This document shows positions 31,574 through 42,938 of a stretch of DNA of 64,000 nt, one piece after another. A program made the position numbers and the translations under genes. Positions within the stretch are counted from its first letter, which is position 1, and each line of letters begins with the position of its first letter. The stretch is from Asparagopsis taxiformis (lineage: Eukaryota > Rhodophyta > Florideophyceae > Bonnemaisoniales > Bonnemaisoniaceae), in NCBI GenBank assembly GCA_030407315.1, contig JALQPE010002301.1, forward strand, positions 1 through 64,000. The letters are read 5' to 3'. A model generated the notes under the pieces. That model was not told the DNA's origin. It did no database searches and saw only the letters and a program-made list of their open reading frames with translations.

Positions 31574-32101
31574 CTAGCCGTCGGAAAATTGTTCTTCCTC
31601 TTCGTCCTCACTATATTCAGGATCTCCCGGCAGAATAGGCGTTGTCGGCAACTGTGGAGTTGATCTGCTCAAGATGAATTCTTCACCCGCTGTGAGGGTT
31701 ATCTTCTTGGGAGCTTCTGTCGTCTTCATCCGCATGATTCCGAGCTGCCCTGTCTTCGGCCTACGATCTTTCTTGACCGGGATGGGAACAACTGTCTTGT
31801 GGCGAACATTGACAGGTGCCGGTTGACTTTGCCTGGCAGACCGGCGCGGAGCATTGGGGATTACTTCTTCTTCGAATCCCAACCGCCTGATGAAACCAAA
31901 CGAAACATTGTCGGGAATCGGATACGACGCATTCCTGAAATACGTGTGATACCCCGTTGTCGTGTGTGACACAACTCTGTCGACATGCCCTGCCCCGGCA
32001 TGTTGTACATGGCCGTGACCGATGAAGACTGAACATGGCGGAACGATTACCTTCTTCAGCTTCATCGTCTTGGCGTACATATCTAATTCCTGTTGAATCA
32101 C
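31574..32101 (-). pseudogene. 3' fragment of a gene cut by Copia-C LTR (double-stranded beta-helix-like)
   Basis: An open minus-strand frame of 175 codons starts within the first bases of the Copia-C LTR and has no start of its own. VIVPPCSVFIGHGHVQHAGAGHVDR followed by YHTYF resembles the metal-binding strand of cupin / 2-oxoglutarate dioxygenase folds (H..H, then a C-terminal H), but half of such a domain would be missing. The rest is low-complexity, ending in an acidic tail (DPEYSEDEEEEQFSDG). The upstream half is not in the window, because Copia-C has lost its other end. Function uncertain. Confidence 0.45.
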
Positions 32102-32564
32102 TGCAAATAGGCCTCGAAGGCCTAATTCCGTGAGAAAACTTTGACTCTCGATTTCTCTATGAAGGAGTGCTCTGAGCGCTCCGAAACCTATCTCATTGTA
32201 TTCAGCGTCACCGAATTAGTCGGGTAGCAACTTCTCCGGGCTCTTACGACACTCCATTACGGAGTAACTAGCCTCAGAAGTTTTAATTTGTTTGTCATAA
32301 TTCAAATTAGTAATTAGAAATGCTAGGACGAGTTGAGGTCCTGGCACTGGGAAAAATGTTATGATATATGTACACGTGGCGATGGCATGATAGAAATCAC
32401 ACGTGTACCAGATTGGCAGGTGGTGATGGCAACGACAGACTGTCTGGACAAACCAAGAACAGGCTGTCCGACTCACCGTTGGCGCATCTCGCCAGTAGTA
32501 GAAATAATCTGGTGAGCTCGCAATTTTTAGTAAACACTGGTAAGCCACCATTTTGATTCTCACA
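32091..32564 (+). repeat. Copia-C 5' LTR
   Basis: 474 bp, TGTTGAATCAC..GATTCTCACA. It is alignable to the Copia-B LTR from GCTCCGAAACCTATCTCAT onward and shares the GACAGACTGTC palindrome. Confidence 0.85.
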
Positions 32565-32578
32565 GGTTATGGGCCCAG
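32565..32578 (+). other. Copia-C primer-binding site
   Basis: GGTTATGGGCCCAG, identical to those of Copia-A and Copia-B. Confidence 0.85.
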
Positions 32579-33002
32579 CACGCTTTCGTGGTCGTTTCAA
32601 TTTTATTTTGACGCAGTGGTGAGTAATTTCGCCGGCGCGCGCGAACATATATTTCCAGCAGCCCTCGCTCCTCGCTCATTTTGCGTTACTTGGTACTCAC
32701 GCTCTCCGCTCGTTGCGTGCTTCTCCTCTCGCTCGCTCGCTCGTATTGCCCATTCTTCCCGCGCGTTCTTACTCGTTTCTTTCTGCGCGTTGCACTCCGC
32801 CTCGCTCCCCGGCGCCTGTACGCCTCGCTCCGCTCGGCGCACTCCGGACAAAACTTTTCTGTCATCTTGACATCAATTGTCAACTATAACTGTCACACTG
32901 ACACTGTGTCATCACTACAGGTGACATCCTGTCAGTTTGCGACATACTTGGAATATCTCAAGACACTTGAGGCAACTCAAAGAAAAAAGTAATACGGCGT
33001 TC

Positions 33003-33075
33003 CGTTGGGGACTCGAACGCACGACCAATAATTTTTGGTCTGCACAGTATTAACGACTGAGCAACTGGGCTGTTT
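33003..33075 (-). ncRNA. tRNA-like sequence, antisense in Copia-C leader
   Basis: The minus strand reads GCCCAGTTGCTCAGTCGTTA (A-box-like) and GCGTTCGAGTCCC (B-box-like). Between them GACCA..TGGTC can pair as an anticodon stem with an 8-base loop. T-stem pairing is imperfect. It has the same place and orientation as the Copia-B tRNA-like sequence but a different sequence. Confidence 0.5.
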
Positions 33076-33246
33076 TTGCCCAACCTATTGGATCTACCGG
33101 CTGCTTCTATCTTGGCTCGTCTAAACCTTTCTCAACTCGGTTCTGCTCTTGTAAGTCCGCAACCTTGTCCTGATCGGTATAGCATTATAGCCTTCACTAC
33201 ACATCAACTAAAATACATTGGTTTTCGTCTCGTCAACTCTATCAAA

Positions 33247-33765
33247 AGTACGTTAATACCTTTCATCTTTTGATCATTTTCAAGGTTTAGACCTTAGTAA
33301 GATCGGTATAACTCCTAACCTTTCGCCTTTACTTCTCCTGCAGTGTCTAGCAGTGACGAAGAAGATCGTGTTCAGCCACGATTTGAAGAACCTCGTCCAA
33401 GGCTTCGCCGGGAAGGAGAATCTCTCCGCGATCGCGTCTTCCGGAAGGCTTATAGCATTGCCGAGAGGAGAGATAACAAGACGAAGTACGCTGCGCACAA
33501 GGACGCGAATCGCTCTAGGTGCAAAGATTGCAACGTTTATCTCAATTCTGCCGAGTCGAGGGTCGCTCATTACAACGGCGCAAGACATAAAAAGACAGTC
33601 GAACGTCTTAAAGAAGGAGGTCTAAAGGTTTGCCGACCGTGTGGAGTCATCGTCCGCACGAAAAGTGAATTCGACAACCACCTCCGCGGCCGTCGCCATC
33701 GAGGAATTGAGAAGGCACTCAAAATCTCCAAAGCTTCTAAAGCTTCTTCCTCCACTTCCGATTAG
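33247..33765 (+). CDS. Copia-C ORF1: two-zinc-finger accessory protein, spliced start
   Basis: 140-aa protein matching Copia-B ORF1, with both CX2CX12HX5H fingers kept (CKDC..H..H and CRPC..H..H). Many third-base differences from Copia-B with few amino-acid changes indicate purifying selection. The candidate intron 33248-33343 (96 nt, GTACGT..CTGCAG, CTAAC before the pyrimidine tract) again joins an A (33247) to TG (33344-33345), creating the ATG. Confidence 0.7.
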
Positions 33766-33948
33766 ATAATTTCGTTTCTATACTCTAGGAATCTAGCTGA
33801 TTTCGCATCCATAAACCTTGTTCACTTGTTCTCCTTCTTTCTTCGCTCTTAGCTAGAAGTTTCTATCCTATAGACCCCAGCTTGGTCCTCGACGACTATC
33901 AGTCGTCTACTTGGGAAAGGTCGAACAGATAAAACATATTAAAGAGCG

Positions 33949-36375
33949 ATGGAGAGCAATACATCTGGGATCCGAATAGAAAAGCTGGACTACTCCAACT
34001 TCCATTCATGGAAACAAAATATGGAACTCATCCTCGGTCATCGAGAGGTAGACGAAATGATTGACTCGGAACTTTGTCCTCCTCGCCCTACAGACCCAGA
34101 AGAGCTTTCGAAATGGCTACGGAAGGATAAAACTGCCCGAATGGCCATCGGAATCACGTTGTCCGACGAGATGCTCAAGAATGTTACACACACCACTACT
34201 GCTCTAGAAATGTGGCAAGAGATTTGTAACGTGCATCAAAGGCATACATTGCTCAACAAACTAGCCGCGAGGCGGGACTTCTATACTGCTACGATGAGAC
34301 CAGGTGAGCAAATGCTGGTTTATATCAACCGGATTCGACAAATGGCAACAGTATTGACCTCCATGGGTGTCAACATTGACGATAAAGAAATGGCCATGGC
34401 TGTTCTCAATGGACTTCCCTCTTCTTTCCAAACGCTTATTACTGCTCTTGATGCTATCGGGGATGAGGACCCCACCTTTACGTTCGACAAAGTACGCAGT
34501 CTCCTTCTCCAAGAGGAGCGTCGAGCTGCGATCCAGAAACCTCGAGGGTCGTCTTCGGATACAGCTGCTTTGGTTTCCACAAGTGGAAAGCCTTCTGGAA
34601 ACATCAACAGGAAGAAATGTACCCACTGTGGGCGTACGAACCATACAGAACCGTATTGTTGGCAGAAGTATGGCCGACCTCCCCGCTCCCGCTCGAACAA
34701 ACCTCGCACTTCTGCTCACATATCTCAACGAGAGTCGAACTTAACCTCTATGGCTGCCGTAGCGATGGACACTGAACAGAACAAAGATGATGAAGGAAAA
34801 GAGTATGTTTGTCTACTCTCATCATATTCTGAGTCGCTCAAGGAGATACACATCGCATCTACCTGGTACATCGACTCCGCAGCTACTTCTCATATGACGT
34901 TCGATCGAACAATGTTTGTTTCCTACAAGAAATTAAAACCTTTCAGTGTGACTCTAGGAGACAAATCAACTGCACTAGCTGTGGGATGTGGCGATGTTAA
35001 ACTTTCAATCCTAGTAAACGGGAAAGAAAGAGTTTACCTACTTAAAGATGTCCTTCATGTTCCGTCATTTATTTTTTCCCTCATATCAGTGAGTACTCTC
35101 ACTGCTCGTGGAATATCGGTACAGTTTACGAACAATGGAGTCATCTTAACTAAAGACGGAGGCGCGATAGCCACCGGACACAAACGTAACGGACTCTATG
35201 CTATCGATCTCAATGTTCCTCCTAAAGAAAGGGATATTGGAATAGAATCTGCTTGTGTTGCTTCTCTGCAACTATGGCATGAACGATTAGGCCACTTCGA
35301 CAAAAATGGAATATCTCGAATGGCACAAATCTCCGCGGTGAATGGACTCAGAATCAAAAACGACTCATCCCCGAAAACCCATCTGTGTGAAGGGTGCGTT
35401 ACCGGTAAAATGCCTCGTGTAGCGATCCCGAAATCTTCTCTGACGAGAGCCTTTGAGATACTTGATTTAGTTCACACAGACCTAGCAGGGCCTATAGAAC
35501 CACGCTCAAAAGGGGGAGCTCGATATTTCGTTACTTTCATTGACGACAAGTCTCGTTGGCTCACTGTCTATCCGTTGCATCGGAAGTCTGATTGCTTCGA
35601 TGCATTCCAGCGCTTTCTGTGCTTGGCTGAAACACAAACAGGGCGAGTACTTCGTCAATTACGCTCCGACGGAGGGGGAGAATATTTCTCCAATGAGTTC
35701 TGCTCTTTCCTTGAAATGAAAGGCATCAAACGGCAGACGACTTGTGCATACACTCCACAACAGAACGGCGTAGCAGAACGTATGAATCGAACTCTGAAGG
35801 ATCACATTCGAACCATGCTTCATCACAACTCTACTCCATTGGAGTTCTGGGCAGAGGCACTCTCTTGTGCTGCCTACATTCGTAATCGAGTTACTAGTCG
35901 TTCTCTTCCATCTGGAACGACTCCTTTTGAAATCTGGCACGGCCGAAAACCAAACATCGCGCACTTGCGCACGTTCGGCAGAAATTGCTGGTATAAAATT
36001 CCAGATAAACATCTACAGACGCTAGACTACCGTTCAGTCAAAGCGATAATGCTTGGGTACGCAGAAGCACAGAAAGCATACAAGTTATGGGACTTCACAA
36101 ATGAGAAAATAGTAGTGTCTCGAGATGTGATCTTCGACGAGACGAAATCGAAAAAGGTGACTAAGGAGTCTGACTACACAGAATTTGACACTTTCTCTTA
36201 TGAGACTTTTGAGAACCACACATCTGAGAACTCTCCAGGTTCTCGTACACAAAAGAACTCTCCTCCCTCTCCACCCTCAAGTCCCTCTACTGACACTAGG
36301 AAGGCACGAAATGCGCTGAGAACAGTGAAACAGTGTTTTATTGTGTCACCAAACACTGTTCATGGAACAAGATGA
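33949..36375 (+). pseudogene. Copia-C gag-pol, truncated after integrase
   Basis: 808-aa open frame. Gag, zinc knuckle CTHCGRTNHTEPYC (about 34618), protease YIDSAATSH (about 34866), GAG-pre-integrase ELWHERLGH-like (about 35270) and integrase core with QLRSDGGGEY and YTPQQNGVAERMNRT all look intact. Homology ends near codon 785; the last 20 or so codons read into the neighbouring repeat. Without RT and RNase H it is non-autonomous. Confidence 0.9.
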
Positions 36376-37560
36376 GCACTGTTCAGAGAACAGTATATTT
36401 AAAACTGAGAACAGCATGGACAATGTCCAGAACGATATTTCAAACATGAGAAACGATGAAGACCGTTCCTGAGAGTGCTGTATTGGACAGCCAGGAACCA
36501 ATCCTACTGTTCTAAGAATACTATGTTTACATACTGGGACAGTAATCCTACTGTTCTAAGAACACTATGTTTACATACTGGGACAGTAATCATTGTTCTA
36601 GGAACAGTGTGGTTGAGTACCCGGAACAGCTTCGAATACTCCAGGAAGTATACAAACGACACCAAATGAACGGTGTAGACTGACGTAATATCGAAACTGC
36701 GAACAATAACAACCGTTCTGTGGAGCAATGTAGTGAGAGGAGCAAAACGGAACATAGCGTTCGTGGAACAGTGAACTTGGAAACAGGAACGACAAGGATT
36801 GTTATAGGAATACAGACATGGAACGCAACAAAACAGCAAAGACAGTCCCTGAAGTGGTATAGATGGAAACTGGGATCACCGAAGATTGATCCGGAGCCAG
36901 CGTGCATAGAAACCAGGAACACTGTTGAAAGGCCTGGGAACAATGAATCCAACTAACAAGGACACCATATACTGTCCTGGGAAGAGCGAAAAAGACGGCA
37001 TGGATTATCACAGACTGTTCTTGGAATACTAAAGGAGCAATATAGAGACGATGAGGGATGTTCCATGAACAGTGATAAGTGTAGAGAGGTTCAGTAGAGA
37101 CTGTTCCCGGAGATGAAGAAGTATATAGCCAGGAACAGCACATACCGGCAGAGGAATACTAAGAAGTGTATTCAGGAAACCCGCGGACAATTCCCAGAAC
37201 GGTGTTTTGAGGAGCCGAGAACGGTGTAGACTGTTCTGCGAAGTAAGAAAGTCGGAACCTGGAACATCACGGACCGTACCAAGAAGAGCCTGAGAAGTTC
37301 TGAGAACAGTGAACATCGAAATGGTGAACAGTAGAGAGCGTTCTGTGATTAATGCAAGTCGAAGTCATGAACAGTATATATCGTTCTAGGAACAATGCCA
37401 TTCGAAAACAGGAACGTCATAAATTGCTCTGGGACCACTATCACTAAAAGACATGGATGCTGTGCACCGTTCTACGAGCTCTAAATTACGGAACCAGAAA
37501 TACCATAACGGTGTAAATTGAAACCTAATTTTCAAACCAGAAATGCCACAATGTGCTCTG
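36313..37560. repeat. GAACAGT/ACTGTTC-rich degenerate repeat field
   Basis: GAACAGT, TGTTCT and related words recur every 20-60 bases over about 1.2 kb. A clean tandem pair of a 44-bp unit lies at 36500-36587 (AATCCTACTGTTCTAAGAA.. to ..CTGGGACAGT). Short ORFs here are composition effects. The reverse-complement counterpart is at 49262-49618. Confidence 0.6.
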
Positions 37561-40130
37561 GGAACACTAGATTTCGGGATGTTTTGAAGACAGATATGGT
37601 AAAGAAGTGTAGGTGTATAGGCAACAGACGCTCTGAAGCAATATTTATTGGGAAGGAAAGATCACCATAGCTATATTAACGATAGTGAAGAGTAATAGAT
37701 GCATCACAAAAACAGTATCCGGCTCTTGGTATTTGAATTTGAGATGGAGGGAGTGTGGTTTATGTACAGACTGTGCAGAGAATGAAGAAAAGTACAAGGA
37801 AAGAAAAATAATTGGTCAGCCTGGGTAATGATAGTGGAGAGTGATATCAGGAAACACCGGTTGCACAACCACTGGCGGGTTTATGAGCGTCTGAGAATGG
37901 TGAGTACAAATCCACGGACCGACACAATCTCATGCCATGAACAAGTAGTCGAGTACCAACGAAACATGGTTACTTGAAGGGAGCAAAATAGTTTGAAAGT
38001 AGTGCTGTCTTAGTGCTGTCTCCATTGAATCGATCAATGTGCATTCGGAGTTGGGATAAATGTGAGTCGGCAAAATCATACAATGATGAAGATGATATGT
38101 GAAGTAGTTGATTGATGAGGAAAATGAACCTGCAAAGAAGCATGCAACAGGTAGAAGGTGTTCGGAACGATAGTGTGAGGAAATTGCATGAGCGAAATTT
38201 TCCTGGAGAGAGGTTATTGAGTTCTCTCTCAATTTATATGAGGCAAGAAGGAGTGGAGGATCGTCTAGGAGCAGAATTGGGAACTTGCGGCAGGTGTCAG
38301 GAGTAGAGAAAAACCTAGGTTCGTGGCTGAGTGATTTGGCAAGCTTGTTGGTCATTGGCCCGGAAGACACAATGTGAATTGGGACGTACTACTTGCCAGC
38401 GGTTTGTATCGCTTGCCAAGTGACAGCTGTGAACGGTGGAACTCAATCATCTGTCAATTTATTTGAGTAGACTGGCCTGGCAATACAATCATGGTTGAAT
38501 ATTAAAAATAGAATCATCGTAGAAAGGAGGAAATAATCACCCTCACGCCCTGTTGAAGGAATGACCTGGCACAGTCTGGGAACATTAATGCCAAGTGATA
38601 TAGAAGTTTGTGATGACGGCTAGAGATACGCCTTGGGATGTGTGTGATGTGGCCCGTATTTGGTACTTTGTGAAAACCCATGATGGAGGATGTCATCGGC
38701 AGGAGAGCCTCTGACAATCATGTGTGTTTGTCGGTATATTGATGGGTATGCACAGCAGTGAAACATGAGATGGAGGGCTGCAGCTGCAGAACACCTAGGT
38801 GTTGAAGAGACCATGGGTTGCACAACCACTGAAAGCTTAGGGCAGTGGTTTAGCGAAAATGTAGCATTTAACTGGAGAAGGAAAGCCTCAGACGTCGGAG
38901 GATTTCCTTCTCAAGTGCACTTGCATTTCATGAAATGCAAGAAAGAAAGAAAGCTGCAGCTTTCACGCGGGAATAGAAGAGCGGCAAAATATGCAAGGGC
39001 TGCCTAATGTAACCAATTTATCGTAATAGAACAATGGCAGTTGTTCCGAAACCTGTGACGAACACACATAAGCAGAAACAGGTTTTGAAACCGGTGACAC
39101 TGAAGCAGGAAACAGGTTTCGAAACCGGTGACTGCCGAAACGAATTGTATATTTCGGGTTGTGGATCAGTACAGTTTATGCCGTTCTAGGAGGGTAACCC
39201 AGGGATCTATTTACGACGTAATGTGAACCGCCATCCAGAAGTGCTGATGAGTGGCTGACATGGTGGTCGGTAGTGTTTGCAGAACATTTGTGTTCTGTGG
39301 ATCATGCATGTATAGCTGCAACTCGAATCACGGAAGAAGTGAGGCAGTTCACACAGGTAACAAAAAATGTGTTCTGATCGACTGAAAAACGCACTGATCC
39401 AGTCACGGACATAACAGCTATCAGAGATTGCCATGTAAAGTGGAAAGAGTATTCCTCGCCGTTTTCGGTATCAGACTCGTCTTCCTCATCGGGGTTGCTG
39501 AGTATCCTGTCGATTACAGCATCAGCATCTTTATCCAGAACACTGTCTGTAAAGCTAGCCCGGCTGGGAAGACTTTCCCTCGTAGGTGGAACACATGCTA
39601 TTGCAGTTGCGTTTCCAGGAGTTTTCCAAGATCTGAATCGATTTTTCCGCAGCCTGCAATGCGGTCCAGAACGTATAGGTCTGCGCCGAACCATTTCCAG
39701 GCTGGTTGCCAACGAATGAGATGAATACCACGATACCACACGACCAGTGGTACAATGAATTGCGAAGAGCAGAGTACGAATCCGTTGACCTCGGAAATAG
39801 AACTAAGCGAGATTTGAGATCCCCGGTGTACTTTTATTTATCACCTATCTAGAGATAAAAAATGGCCCATTAAACACACCGGAGGTTACGGTGCAATTGA
39901 GATATGTTACCTATCCGCAGAGTCAGGACCGTCGTTGATACAACGATGACAGTATCGTGCATGTGCGTTTCACTTGCTTCTCTGCCACGGACGAAAACAA
40001 AACAGTCAACATTTCCATTAGCATTGGTGGGGGTCAACGATATCACTGCTTCTAGGACTCACGTTTCAATAACGTTGTGAACATACTCGTCACTGATTTC
40101 GCTACCCCTCATAAGTGTTCCAGACCACAT
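37561..40130. other. Gene-poor stretch
   Basis: No ORF with recognisable content. Two near copies of CAGGTTT.GAAACCGGTGAC with a GGTTTCGAAACC palindrome lie at about 39080-39133. An ORF at 39302-39739 (minus) shows no motif. Confidence 0.4.
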
Positions 40131-40139
40131 TGTACAGTC

Positions 40140-40625
40140 AATGAGTGCGTTTGTGTCACTGGTTTCACTACCGCTGACCAGAACACGTGTAGTGTAATGT
40201 ATCCAGGCTAGACTTGTGGTCATCGACCACACGACCTTCGGTACACCCCCTCCTCCAGCTGATCAGTGAGCCATTCGTGTCACTGGTTTCACAACCGCTG
40301 ACCATAACACGTGTATCATAATGTATCCAGGCTACACGTGTAGTCATCGGCTGCACGACCTCTGGCGCACACCGCCCCATTTTTGGTGTTCAGTGAGACC
40401 ATCCATGTCACTGGTTTCACTACCGCTGACCATAACACGTGTATCATAATGTATCCAGGCTACACGTGTGGTCATCGGCTGCACGACCTCTGGCGCACAC
40501 CCACATTTTGGTTCCTCAGTGAGACCATCCATGTCACTGGTTTCACTACCGCTGACCATAACACGTGTATCATAATGTGTCCTTGCTACACGTGTAGTCA
40601 TCGGCCGCACGACCTCTGGTTCACA
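40140..40625. repeat. Tandem minisatellite, about 125-bp unit, four copies
   Basis: GTCACTGGTTTCAC recurs near 40153, 40278, 40406 and 40531, each followed by TGACCATAACACGTGTA..TGTATCC and CACGACCTCTGG. The last three copies are close to one another. A partial related copy is at 42265-42335. Confidence 0.8.
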
Positions 40626-40829
40626 ATGGGGAAAGTTGGATCGAAATCAACGGATTGGGCTCGACTTGGCGCTGCTCTGTACCGTATCAATTGTTTCGGT
40701 TCACCAACCAGTCGGCACGGCATGGCTCAGCTCAGCTGCGCGGGCGATGGCAGCAATGCAAACACAGATGATGTTTGGTGAAATTGAAATTATTGATATT
40801 GTTTGCCATGCACCGTGTCGCGGCCAACT

Positions 40830-41225
40830 CGGTATCTGTCGGGTGTGTTGCAAAACCAGTAACATGGCTTACAATGGCTATTGGATCAAACAGGAGAGGC
40901 CATGCTACCAGCCAAAATTTCGCAGCAAATTTTCATTTAGGGTTACACATAGCACTAGTCGCACAACCAGTGACATGGATCGTCATGGCTTTCGGAACCA
41001 AAAGGAGTACCTCCCACCCTTGCAACACCAATTTCAGACCAAATTTCATTTACGGTTACACTCATCACTGGTCGCACAACCAGTGACATGGTTCGTCATG
41101 GCTTTTGGACCCACCAGGAGAAGCTATGCTTGGTACGAGCCAAAATTTCGGAGCAAATTGTCATTTAGGGTTGCACCCAGCACAGGTTGCACAACCAGTG
41201 ACATGGCTTGTCTTGGCATTTGCTC
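40830..41225. repeat. Tandem repeat, about 115-130-bp unit, three to four copies
   Basis: GCACAACCAGTGACATGG..GTCATGGCTTT and CCAAAATTTCG.AGCAAATT recur with substitutions. The open frames across it are repeats, not genes. Confidence 0.65.
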
Positions 41226-41789
41226 ATGGAAGAAACTCCCTCTGCTCTGCGGGATCCTTTTCTAGCGCGCTGTACTCATCTACTTTGTAGACTCTGTGAA
41301 TGCCTTTCAAGATGCCAATCACTTATGACACACAGCGTATATGAATAGAGCATTACTTCCTCAGTTCTGGACGAAGGTTCTTGCAGTCCCGTGTAGTCCA
41401 CACTGGTTGGAAAAGTTTCTCACTTCCATGTCAGTCTTCAACACATGGAGCGAACATGTGTCTTCTACCATGGTTTTTACAGTGGAACTGCTCGTGTCCA
41501 TGATTCCGATGCAGTTCTGCATCGCATATTTGGTTATTTGAGACGTAAAATAGCATAGCACCGGGAACAGCCATTACCTAGGGGAGAAATCCGGACTCTG
41601 ATCTTGGTATTGACACACTTAGCACAGGTCTCATATCCGTCAGCCCCGACAGCACAATTCAGGAGCTTGAAATAATTGTGAGATCTGTGCGTTCTACCTG
41701 TCCAGCATCAGAATTCCATCCTGCATTCTCCCTGACTCAGATACCACCAATTGATACAGCCACTAATGCGCCCATGTACTGCAACCAAC

Positions 41790-42240
41790 ACATGGCGCTC
41801 ACCGGCTTCACGACTGCGCACGAACTACACACATTTCGACATCGTCACCAGTTTCACGACCACCGACAAGCCATTCTCACAGCTACACACGTGTGCACCT
41901 CGTCACCGGCTTCACAACTACCCTGGAGCCAGCTGCACGCCCACACACGTGTGAACCTCGTCACCGGTTTCACTACCACCGACAAGCCATTTGCACAGCT
42001 ACACACGTGTCGATGTTGTCACTACTCGCACGACCGAGGACAAAAGGTAACCCTGGAATCTTATCCATCTCGACCCGGCAACTAGCAAAGGTGGGAACGC
42101 GTCTAGTGAATTCTGGCTCAACCCGGCTTCAGAGAGGGACAGCTGTCGACCTTGTCACCGGTTTCACGACCACCGACGAGCTATTTGCGCAGCTACGCAC
42201 GTGTCGACTTCGTCACCGGTTCACGACCACCCACAAGCCA
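41790..42240. repeat. Tandem repeat, about 60-bp unit, rich in ACACGTGT
   Basis: Units read AGCTACACACGTGT..CCTCGTCACCGGTTTCACGACCACCGACAAGCCAT. The region is interrupted at about 42020-42150 by unrelated sequence. Confidence 0.65.
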
Positions 42241-42938
42241 TCTGCACAACTACACTCGTGCAAACGCTGACCATAACACGTGTAGCATAATGTGTCCTGG
42301 CTACACGTGTGTTCATCGCCTGCACGACCTTCAGTACACCCCAATTTGGGATCTCCATTTGAATCGCGTACACTACAGCCGCACTGCGCCAGAGATACAT
42401 TACTAGACGCAAAGACGCTGAAGCATAAACCCATAGGTGCCTTGCCCACTTTGAGAGCTGTACTTGTCATCATATTTCTCGCAAGTACGGCGACTACTAA
42501 TTTGTGGCCGGGAAAACAGTGTAATCTAGGTGGACAACATGTGATAGAGACGAAAAGGAAATCGAAAATATCGGAAGCGAGTGATTGGACGAGTTCCTCT
42601 GATTGGTTCCTGCCATTCCCGGATATAGAATTATGCCTCGTTGAATGGCGTGAGTGGAAGTCCCATGTTGCTTTAGAACTCTGGTCGGCTTCCGTCCAAG
42701 TTTACTATGTATCTGATCATATCCTGGTCTCGACAACAGTGCGTATGACAGGCTGTCTTGTATTAGCTTACAATTTTCAGACATACAAGACGCCCAAAAT
42801 CAGCCTGAATAGGTCGTCACACGCCGTCTTGTCGATGGCAACCCGCTCATGCGACATCCACAGCTTTTGGTCTTACCGTCCTGTTAGTCTCCCGGTCTTC
42901 TCCACAGGAAACAACATTCTCTCGTCCATAATGGGCAA

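Larger units (their letters stand above)
32091..36312 (+). mobile_element. Copia-C, 3'-truncated Ty1/copia related to Copia-B
   Basis: LTR, primer site, antisense tRNA-like sequence, two leader introns, ORF1 and gag through integrase, all in the same order as Copia-B and clearly homologous but well diverged. The element ends abruptly near 36312, in the Pro/Ser-rich linker after integrase. RT, RNase H and the 3' LTR are missing. Downstream sequence is a different repeat (GAACAGT-rich). Confidence 0.9.

Noticed and set aside
36475..37316. Small ORFs in the GAACAGT field
   Set aside because: Repeat-derived and overlapping in several frames, with no motif.
40383..41265. ORFs of 132-209 codons in the 40-41 kb region
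   Set aside because: They run through tandem repeats and reflect repeat periodicity rather than a gene.
40140..42330. Possible CRISPR-like array
   Set aside because: Units are 60-125 bp, degenerate and contiguous, without unique spacers, and the DNA is eukaryotic. These are satellites.
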